Positions 54,489 through 62,200 of a stretch of DNA of 64,000 nucleotides are shown piece after piece. Location of the stretch: positions 62,001 through 126,000 of the forward strand of contig CBDBNT010000004.1 of assembly GCA_965208015.1 (NCBI GenBank), written 5' to 3'. The DNA comes from Bin87 sp965208015. GTDB taxonomy: Bacteria; Chloroflexota; Dehalococcoidia; Lucifugimonadales; UBA3495. Both the position numbers and the translations under genes were made by a program. How positions within the stretch are numbered: position 1 is the stretch's first letter; each line of letters starts with the position of its first letter. The notes below the pieces were generated by a model. The model worked only from the letters and a program-made list of their open reading frames with translations, was not told where the DNA came from and did no database searches.

Positions 54489-54814
54489 GGTGAGACCTCG
54501 TCATCCATCCCTTCTATCGAGATCCGCGTGAGTCGCAGGATATGCAAATGCGAAACCGCCGCAACCGTGCCGTAAGAGGGGTAGTGACTCAGTTTGAAAT
54601 GGGGTATCAGAAAATCGAATAGTAGCCTCGCTCGTTGTCGTCATTGGAAACGACGCCTTCCCTGAGTTGGGGGGCATGAATCGCAGGGTAGGCAAGGCGT
54701 AACCACACCCGGCGCGAAACTGGATACCAGTGGCCTGTAGGCCATTGGCATGGAATTGTCAGTGGGTTCCCGCGCCCCTTTCGGCTTTTTCTGGGGATGG
54801 TACGCCAGATTGGT
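54489..54814. other. Intergenic stretch at the edge of the right-hand accessory island
   Basis: No gene or RNA gene is seen. Short inverted pieces (for example around GCCTGTAGGC at ~54733) are too weak to call. The composition becomes noticeably more AT-rich from here to ~57.3 kb, which fits the border between core DNA and an acquired island. Confidence 0.4.
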
Positions 54815-56248
54815 TCAGTCTGATGGGACAGGAGTAGCGTCCACTAGTGGCTGTAGTCGTGCTTCGGCAATTTTGCGCTCGATTGCTTCCCTTTCGTCCT
54901 TATCAAATTTCCTTTGATAGTCTTGGGCGCTGACGTAATAAAACTCCCAGTCAGTTGCGAACTGGACGATGGCCTCGACGGACTTGCCACGTTCTATCGT
55001 ACGCGCAATTGCCCGCGCTCGCAGCCGAAGGTTCTCTTTCTGGAGTTGCATTTGCCCTGCGGAGCCAGCTGCGCGACAAGTCAAGATAACCTCAGTCTTG
55101 CTTGGTCCGCCTCGCTTTTGTCCCGGTGCCGTTAGGAGCGTTCCGATTACGATATGCCCGAGGATTTTTCCCAACGGGCCGCAACCAGTCATCGCGATGG
55201 TCGAGGCGGCAGAAGTACGGGTAGAGAGGAAGGCTCCATATTGGTGGTTCTCGTACAATTCTTGCCAAGCTTTCAGTTCGTTCTCGAGTGCGACCTCTTC
55301 TTCAATGGTTCTTTCTGCGCGAATCAGCCCACCTTTAGCGAGCTGTTTAAGCTCTGGGATTTTTCGGAGTTTACGCCGGATGCTTGGTGATGTTCGGAAT
55401 TGGTCGCTCACGTACATCTTGTTGGCTCTGTCCCATGCGACGTATGATGAGAGTCCCCTAAATCCCAAAAGGAACTGAACCTCTGGACTGTCCAAGTCTG
55501 CGCCAGTCCTATCAGCTTTCCGGTACACGTTGGAGTCATGATTATGGCAGGCCACCGTGTATTTGCACTCTTCATCGGGGGTTGGCCGCGGTGTGAACCT
55601 CTCCAGCGGTGGGAGCATCATCTGCCCTTTGATACGGGTGCCCGGCTCCATGTCCAAGACCGTTTCTTGGATTAAGTGCGCGATCTGTCGCGTGCTGGTG
55701 CGCCAAGACAGTAGCATTCCGCCTTGCCTGGTGTGGCCTAACCACCGTCTGCCTATGACGTGGCAATTGTTCATGTCATCGTGGTCTGGGTTCTGGCTTG
55801 TGGGGGGGACCAGGCACTCCATGTTCTCTTTGCGAATGGCTATATCCGCGCTCGAAATTTCTTTTAAGACTTCTTTGAAGCTGTCCCTTGTAAGGCCATG
55901 TTTCAGCACAGGCACCCGTGTGCCGATTGGTTGGGTAGCTTGGTGCTTTCCCGTGTATCTGGATGGAGCTCGGCTCCACCTTTTTTTGCGGTCCAGAATT
56001 GCCACCTGATGGGTCCTTGCTGAGGTGTGTCGAGAATATGCTGCCCGATCCACAGTTCCATTGGTAGGAATGGGCATGAGTTCGTCGAACAACGGTGCTG
56101 GCAACGCCAGATACGTTGCCAGCACCGCATCTCCAGTGCTGGAACAATGCTGGGCGTCTGTAGTTGCACCAATGTCCTTCTCCTCAATGCGCGTGGTGCG
56201 CTGGATACTGGCGGCAATGCTGGGCGAATACTCGCCAGAATTCTGCAC
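54815..56248 (-). CDS. Unknown protein with C..HD zinc-like motif
   Basis: A 477-residue protein. The middle has NNCHVIGRRWLGHTRQGG and later CKYTVACHNHDSNVYRKAD, followed by QFLLGFRGLSSYVAWDRANK. This order (CHxI...L, then C..HD..vF/Y, then the yRal-like helix) follows an HNH-like zinc-binding pattern seen in uncharacterised accessory proteins; it is a by-eye match. The C-terminus is helical and charged (DEREAIERKIAEARLQP). Its codon use and composition are more AT-rich than the priA region, consistent with acquisition. Confidence 0.6.
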   Translation of the reverse strand: MQNSGEYSPSIAASIQRTTRIEEKDIGATTDAQHCSSTGDAVLATYLALPAPLFDELMPIPTNGTVDRAAYSRHTSARTHQVAILDRKKRWSRAPSRYTGKHQATQPIGTRVPVLKHGLTRDSFKEVLKEISSADIAIRKENMECLVPPTSQNPDHDDMNNCHVIGRRWLGHTRQGGMLLSWRTSTRQIAHLIQETVLDMEPGTRIKGQMMLPPLERFTPRPTPDEECKYTVACHNHDSNVYRKADRTGADLDSPEVQFLLGFRGLSSYVAWDRANKMYVSDQFRTSPSIRRKLRKIPELKQLAKGGLIRAERTIEEEVALENELKAWQELYENHQYGAFLSTRTSAASTIAMTGCGPLGKILGHIVIGTLLTAPGQKRGGPSKTEVILTCRAAGSAGQMQLQKENLRLRARAIARTIERGKSVEAIVQFATDWEFYYVSAQDYQRKFDKDEREAIERKIAEARLQPLVDATPVPSD

Positions 56249-56335
56249 GGGGAGAGAACTACTTGCTGATGACGCCTAACAAGTCGACGGCGCAGTGATT
56301 GCTGCGCCGTCTGCTGGTAGTGGTGGCAAGGTTCC

Positions 56336-56623
56336 TTATCGGCCTTCGCCTCCTTCAGATTCGCTGGGGGGTGGCGGAGGGGGTGGGGCGGGAGTCACTT
56401 CTCGTTGAGCCTCCTTCAACTCAACGATGTCGCCTGTGAGGTCAGCACCTCTGTTGACTGGGCCCGTCGGCCTTGGAGCTGGATCCGGTGACGGTCTAGC
56501 TCCCCCTGCCGCTTCCGACAGTTCCATGTCTTTCGCTACGCCTCTGCGTTCGTTGAGGTCCCGTTCCGACCGTATAGATGGAGGTGTTGCTCGGCGTGTT
56601 TCTCGGGGTTTTTCGTCAGGCAT
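56336..56623 (-). CDS. Short disordered hypothetical protein
   Basis: A 95-residue, highly charged and Pro-rich protein (SEAAGGARPSPDPAPRPTGP; REVTPAPPPPPPPSESEGGE) with no fold-like pattern. It overlaps the upstream membrane-protein gene by 8 bp, which supports translation. No family is recognised. Confidence 0.45.
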   Translation of the reverse strand: MPDEKPRETRRATPPSIRSERDLNERRGVAKDMELSEAAGGARPSPDPAPRPTGPVNRGADLTGDIVELKEAQREVTPAPPPPPPPSESEGGEGR

Positions 56624-57314
56624 TTCGCCACTCCTTGGTGAACAGATCTTTGAAGTGGATCAGTAGCTTGGTTTGCGGGGCCAAAGCCCGCATTTTGATG
56701 TCCGTTGCTTTGAAACCCCCTCGTAAGTAAGGTTGGTATTTGAAAGAGGCTAACGGGCCTGTTTGAATGTGAGCGATCATGGGAACGGCGTCTGTTCCTT
56801 CTTCTCTTTCAGAATCAGTTCCAAACCCGATGAAGATCCTCTCGCGCATGTGGCGGTGAATCTGTGGCCCGTTGTAACGGGTTCTGCGAACGTGAAACCA
56901 TTGGTCAGCGTATCGTTTTACCTTGTCGGCGTGTTCCCACTGGATTACGCAGTATGCGTAGTACCCCGGCTGGAAAGTGCAAGGGTCTAACCCAATGTGT
57001 AGCCACCAGACGTTTGGTACCCAAATGGGGGTTCCGATCACGAAGCCAATGACGTTCCGAACATCGAGATTTGATTCAACGGCACCAGCCAACTCGTTGA
57101 AGGGGAATTGGCCGACGATGACTGGAGCGTGTGCGTAGTCAAGTGCTTCCTGGTCCGTTCCCAGCCTGATCAGCATCGAACGGTCGTACTCTTTCGTCGC
57201 TTTGTGCCAACACCTCCTAGAGATGAACGCGCCCAAGAGGGCGATGAAGGTGGCTGCTACTCGCCACCCGAGTTCCGCCCACCCGGTCATTGATTCGGCG
57301 GATGCCATGTCCAT
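56616..57314 (-). CDS. Membrane-anchored hypothetical protein
   Basis: A 232-residue protein with one N-terminal membrane helix (LGWRVAATFIALLGAFISRR) and a soluble part containing NVIGFVIGTPIWVPNVWWLH and YYAYCVIQWEHADKVKRYAD, ending LLIHFKDLFTKEWRNA. No family is recognised. It overlaps the disordered-protein gene by 8 bp and follows the HigA/ImmA-type gene by 43 bp, so the three may be one accessory transcription unit. Confidence 0.6.
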   Translation of the reverse strand: MDMASAESMTGWAELGWRVAATFIALLGAFISRRCWHKATKEYDRSMLIRLGTDQEALDYAHAPVIVGQFPFNELAGAVESNLDVRNVIGFVIGTPIWVPNVWWLHIGLDPCTFQPGYYAYCVIQWEHADKVKRYADQWFHVRRTRYNGPQIHRHMRERIFIGFGTDSEREEGTDAVPMIAHIQTGPLASFKYQPYLRGGFKATDIKMRALAPQTKLLIHFKDLFTKEWRNA

Positions 57315-57357
57315 CGTAATTCGCTTCCCATGATGTAGTCAAGTAAGATGCTCCCGT

Positions 57358-58434
57358 TTAAAGTTCGAATAATTTTCGAACCTCGCCGGTGCCGACGAAC
57401 TGCGAGAGCAGTCGGTAGTTTCCCAACTCCCGGCGGGCTCGTCCGGCTATGATTGCTGGGTGAACACCGACCTCTTGGGCCAACGCCATCACAGCCATAG
57501 GCGATGGGTCTTCGAGGATTTCGCTGTCTTCCCAGGCTGTCGTAGGTATCAGGCATTCGTACGCGAGTTCGTCGGCTTCCATCTCTTTGGCGTCTGTACC
57601 TGTTCCTCTGAGGTCGTCGTCATCGACGAATGCTTCGCAGGTTTGGGGGAGGTGTAGTACAACGTGGGCCAACTCGTGCATCAGCACCCACCAGAAGTTG
57701 TCGATGCGGTCGTAGCGCAGAGTCAGGCCAATGGCGGGGCGTCCGTTCGCGGACTTCATGGCAGCGCCGTCTAAGTGTGTCCTGGGCAGGTGTGGCACTA
57801 GCTCGACGGCAATGCCCTGGTCGGCTAGGAAATCTACAGCCTGCCGTGGGCCGTCTATGGCAGGGCTGAGCCTTGCCACGTGGTTCAGGAACTCTACTGG
57901 GGTGGTGGCTTCTTGGTAATCGTTCCGAAAGTTCTTTTCGTTCGCTCGCGCCAGCACTTGCCAGCACCAAGCATTGAGGGCGTAAGGGTCGGTCTTGGCA
58001 TTGGCGCGATTCTGGTCGGTCTTGCGATATAAGGCGGCAGTGGGTTGGTCACAGCCGGCTTTGTGCATGAGTCCAGTTACCAGCTCTTCAGCGTGCTGGC
58101 GAAGATTGTTTCTGCTTTCGATCCATCCGCGCTTGGCCATCTCGCGCAGCGGGAACCGCCGCCAGTCAATTTCGTTTTCGGAGATTGCGACGTGGTTGGC
58201 CGGCTCTTGCAGCAAAGCCTCCGCCGGTATCCCCAGATGCCGGTAAAGTGCTCTTGCCATCGGCATAGTCAGCGATCTAGTACCTGAGAGAACCTCGGAG
58301 ACCTTTGAACGGCTCCCGATCATCGGTATTAGGTCCCGTTGTTGGAGGCCGCGTTCGGCCATGTAGAACTTGATAGCTTCTACTGGATCTTTGAACTCGG
58401 GTGTGCCGACTGAGCGTTGGTTTGCGTCACTCAT
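57358..58434 (-). CDS. HTH-ImmA/IrrE metallopeptidase (HigA-like antitoxin type)
   Basis: A 358-residue protein. N-terminal Xre/HigA helix-turn-helix: FYMAERGLQQRDLIPMIGSR, SKVSEVLSGTRSLTMPMARA (residues ~20-75). C-terminal zinc peptidase: HELAH at 253-257 and the third ligand region KEMEADELAYECLIP. Proteins of this build act as ImmA/IrrE-type regulators cleaving a repressor or as antitoxins of HigBA-like systems. ATG 58434 has GGAGAGG upstream. No HigB-like toxin gene adjoins it; the 43-residue basic gene is divergent, 129 bp away. Confidence 0.85.
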   Translation of the reverse strand: MSDANQRSVGTPEFKDPVEAIKFYMAERGLQQRDLIPMIGSRSKVSEVLSGTRSLTMPMARALYRHLGIPAEALLQEPANHVAISENEIDWRRFPLREMAKRGWIESRNNLRQHAEELVTGLMHKAGCDQPTAALYRKTDQNRANAKTDPYALNAWCWQVLARANEKNFRNDYQEATTPVEFLNHVARLSPAIDGPRQAVDFLADQGIAVELVPHLPRTHLDGAAMKSANGRPAIGLTLRYDRIDNFWWVLMHELAHVVLHLPQTCEAFVDDDDLRGTGTDAKEMEADELAYECLIPTTAWEDSEILEDPSPMAVMALAQEVGVHPAIIAGRARRELGNYRLLSQFVGTGEVRKLFEL

Positions 58435-58563
58435 TGGTCCTCTCCTACGTGCGGTTGGACGCGGATTGTACCATGTTCCCAAAATTGCGCGAAGTGCGTC
58501 AGGACTGTGATACCATGTAAGTAAATCCAGGTAGCCACTGGTTGCCTAAAGGAGGTGATGCTG

Positions 58564-58695
58564 ATGGCTGACCGTCGCGCTGGTGGGAAAGTGCCCCATG
58601 TCCCGAGCAAGGGCGGGGCACAACCACGTGCTCGCAACCAAGACGGTACTTGGCGCAAAAAGCGCTCCGACGCTGGGAAGCCGCGCCCCAAGTAA
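58564..58695 (+). CDS. Small basic protein, 43 residues
   Basis: MADRRAGGKVPHVPSKGGAQ continues PRARNQDGTWRKKRSDAGKP and ends RPK: very basic, no hydrophobic core. AAAGGAGGTGAT, an almost complete match to the anti-Shine-Dalgarno, lies 8 nt upstream of ATG 58564, and a perfect terminator follows, so it forms a strongly expressed single-gene unit. It is divergent from the HTH-peptidase gene. It could be a nucleic-acid-binding peptide or the unrecognised partner of that regulator; no family is assigned. Confidence 0.7.
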   Translation: MADRRAGGKVPHVPSKGGAQPRARNQDGTWRKKRSDAGKPRPK

Positions 58696-58701
58696 CCCTG
58701 T

Positions 58702-58739
58702 AGGCTGCCACTCGCTCGTCGTGTGGTAGCCTCTTTTTT
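58702..58739 (+). terminator. Rho-independent terminator of the 43-residue gene
   Basis: AGGCTGCCAC (58702-58711) and GTGGTAGCCT (58723-58732) pair over 10 positions with one G-U, then CTTTTTT. It lies 7 bp after the stop codon. Confidence 0.92.
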
Positions 58740-58769
58740 GTGAACTTCCGTCCTTCTTGGGGGTTGTGG

Positions 58770-59222
58770 TCAACGGACTACGTTCGTTCCCCTTCGCATG
58801 ATGATGGTCGGGTTGCCGTAAGGTCCCCTGGAGAGTGAGTTGGGATCGCGGTGTTCGATCACTGGTCCTTTCCCCATTTTACTGCGCCAGCGTCCGTTGG
58901 GCATTTGCGCCGCAGCGTGCCGCATCTGACCCTGCGCTTCGAAAAGGGCGACTTTGCGGTAGCCGTCTTCGGTTTCGTAGTCATTGCACCGTTCGTATCC
59001 CTTGCCGGCAAACGCTTCTGTCAGGCTTTCTATCCTGGTGGTCAGCGTCGCCCAAGGTGGCCAATAGTTGACCCCGTCGGGCCACCACCACTGGCTGGTG
59101 TCGCCGGCAGCGTAGGCGATGCAGTTGTACCGTTCCGAGGGTTCGTCTACGATGTCAAAGCCTTCGCTGGCTAGGTTCGGGAACGCTCTGGTGAGCAACT
59201 CTGTCCAGCTATGCGAAGCCAT
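58770..59222 (-). CDS. DUF7689-like protein (YNCIAYA motif)
   Basis: A 150-residue protein with the pattern SERYNCIAYAAGDTSQWWWP then GVNYWPPWATLTTRIESLTE and GYERCNDYETEDGYRKVALF, which fits the family I know as DUF7689 (yNCIAwa.gd...Ww.P...YWP). Cys and His residues could form a peptidase-like site, but function is unknown. ATG 59222 lies inside the end of the helicase-methyltransferase gene (14-bp overlap), so it is co-translated with it. Confidence 0.7.
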   Translation of the reverse strand: MASHSWTELLTRAFPNLASEGFDIVDEPSERYNCIAYAAGDTSQWWWPDGVNYWPPWATLTTRIESLTEAFAGKGYERCNDYETEDGYRKVALFEAQGQMRHAAAQMPNGRWRSKMGKGPVIEHRDPNSLSRGPYGNPTIIMRRGTNVVR

Positions 59223-62200
59223 TCCGCTCGCCCCAGTCCAGCCAGGATTCCTGCATCGCGGGGACGTTGCCGCGGTCCTCTAGGCTCACTGGGTCGGCAC
59301 CCGTGATGTCGCGCAGCGCGTGGAACCAGTGTCCACCCTGAGATTTCATCCTCTCCAGGATCAGGGGCACCAATGGCTCGCCCATGCTGACGATCTCTTG
59401 GTGGGCAGGGTGTTCAGTAATTTGGTCTGTGCTGGACAGTAGTATGGTTTCGTACTCCCATTGGTCGGCGAGTTCCCCAAAGCGTTCGCGGTCAGCGGGT
59501 TCGATGTCTGGCGCGTCGGCGTACTGGCCGTAGCCCAGCCCGCGAACGTGGGGCTCTTGGTGCAACAGGTGGCGCAACCGTTCCAGTTCGCCGGCGTCCC
59601 AGCCTGTTGCCTCGGCCACGGCTTCGTCCCACAGCCGGCGCACCTCGCACTCGCCGTCGCGGAACTGCGGGACGGTCATGTCCTTGGTGTGCTCCCAACA
59701 GTCGGCCAGGATGGCGCGGATGCGGTCGTCCTCGATGTTGGGGATGCGGATGTTGGCGTATGCGCCCGGCATGTACATGGGAAACGCGATTTTTCGCCCC
59801 GCGTTACGCATGAGTTGCAGGCGTCCCGGCGTGGAGTTGAGGAACACTGCGATCCCTTTCGACTCTTCCGCAGAAAATCCTGATACTGGCATCCAGCTCA
59901 TTCCGACGTACTCGGCGTCGCTTGCCACGGCGGTGAGGCGTGCGGTGCTGCTGTCTTGTCCGTCCGTGATGAGCAGGTGGGCGGCTCTAGCTTTGAGGTT
60001 GTTCACGCCTTGTATGCACCTATTGCTGGCAAGGTCTTTTGGTCGGTAAGCACGGTCGGGCATGGCTCTGATCTTGGTCTGACCGTCTGCCCCTTTGGAG
60101 TAGAGTAAGGCAAAGCGGTCTTCGTCGCTTGCTCCAGCCACTTTGCAGAATTCTCTTACCCGTTGGCCGGCTGCGTATATGTTCTTTTGCTCGATGTTCA
60201 GCATATCCTCGCGGCTGGCGTAGGCGTATGCTGCCGCGGCCAGATCCACGGAGCGCCAGATAGCCGGCGTCCAGTCATCTTCGGCGATGCGCTCAGCCGG
60301 CCAGTGCGACACTTCCCCCCAGCCGTTGGGTATCGGGCCTTGCTCGCATTCCAGTAGGGAGCGATGCCAGTCAGCAACGGCATCGTCATCCGCCGGTAGC
60401 CGGTCTAGGTTGATGAACCTAGTGGGAGGTTTGGAGCCATCCTCGTGGCGGCGCAGGACGACGATGCTCTCGTTGACATTGGTGTTCTGGCTTAGATTTA
60501 TTTGCCCCGGCTGGTGGCAGGTCAGGATGGTGTGGACGTGGTAGCGCTGGGAGAGGATGTGCCGCTCCTCACTGCCGGAGGTGCCGGTAAGGGCGATGGT
60601 CGGGTTGATCATTGCCATTACCCCGTTATCTCGAGGGATGCAGTGGTCCCCGAGCGACACAAAATTCGGTGCGACCGAATTTTGTGTCGCCAAATTTTTT
60701 AATTCCGGGTCCGCTTGCGTCAGCAATGTCCGTACTTGGTTAATCCTTTCCCGCAAAGATTGCTGAATGGCTTCAGGAAATTTTTCGCCCATCTTGCTGC
60801 GATTGGTGAAAGGCGGGTTCATAATGACGATGCGTGCATCTTTGGCGGCATCCACGGCGTCTTCCAGATCGGCGTCGTCGGTGGGCCAGACGCTTTGCGA
60901 GCCGATGCGGTCGTCCAGCAGTGCCAGCTCGCCGTCCCGGGCGACGATGGCCTTCTGCCCCAGTAGCTCCAGCGTTCCCGCAGATACTCGCAACGGGTCG
61001 TCAGGATGCGGGCCGTAGGGCATCTGGTGCAGTCCCATGCGCCGGTAACGGATGTCTTGGTTGCCGGCGGTGAGTTGGGATGCGGCCAGCTGAAGCGATA
61101 CTGGGTTGATGTCCAACCCCTTGATGGTGTCTTCCACGGCTAGTTTTTGCAGCTGGGCGATCTGCTCTTCGTTGGCGCCCTGCTCCCGCGCGCGGCGTTT
61201 CATGTCGGTAAGCATCGCTGCTAGCAGGGTGCCGCTGCCGCAGGCTAGGTCAACGGTCTTGTGATCTCTCCAGGCTTCGGGATTAGTCCAGTCTTGCTCA
61301 CCACAGGCGTCCAAGGTCAGGCGGGCGGCGATTGAAGCGGCCACTGGCCGGGTGAAGAAAGCTCCATCCGAGGCTTGGTTGCCCATTACGCGGTTGAATA
61401 AAGGGCCGGCGTGGTCGGCACCCATATCGGCGTAGGTCTCAGCGATGCGTTCTGCTTCGGCGGCGATGATATGCAACGCCCGTTCCAGCCCGACTAGCTT
61501 GCCGGTGTCCTCAACGGCGTCGATGATGCCCACTGCTGGCTCCAACACAGGCCGGAAATCGTGGGTTAGGATGCGGCCCCACTCGCGGCGCACGCGGCGG
61601 ACGGCGTTGACATCGTTTTTCACGGCGTCCAGGTCACTGACACCGGAGAGCCAGCGTCCGTTGGAGATGCGCTGGTGCAGCATGGCGGCGTTCATCAGCA
61701 GCAGGGCTGCGATGGTGCATCCGTCGGCTTGGCTCTTGCGCTTGTCTTCCTTCAGGTTGTCCAAACCGAAGTGGCGGTCCAGTGCTGGCTGGAGTTCGTC
61801 GCTGCGCAGATCGCCGGCGGCTTGCCTGATGCCCGATTCCAGTATGTTGAGGTCGCGGACGACGCGGTTGGATACTAGTCCGGATTTGCCGAGAAGGTTC
61901 ATCCTGATGGCATTGCCCTCGTCTTCCAACTCGCTGAGGCGCAACTGCACGGCAGTGTTGGTCCGTTCCGCGCGGCTGGGCCGTTTCGATTTTTCCTCGG
62001 TGGTGGGGATGCGCTGGCCTTCGCCCTTGTTGATCATGTTCCGCCCCTTGTCCTTGGTCTTGCGGACGTCCACGTCGCCGCGGATTTGGTTGGCGGCGGG
62101 CTTGGCTCGGACCACAGTGTCCAGGCGCAGTTCTTTGCTGCCGTCTTCGTTCTTCTTGCCGGCGATGATCTGCGTGGGTTCAAGGGAGGTCGCGTAAGGC

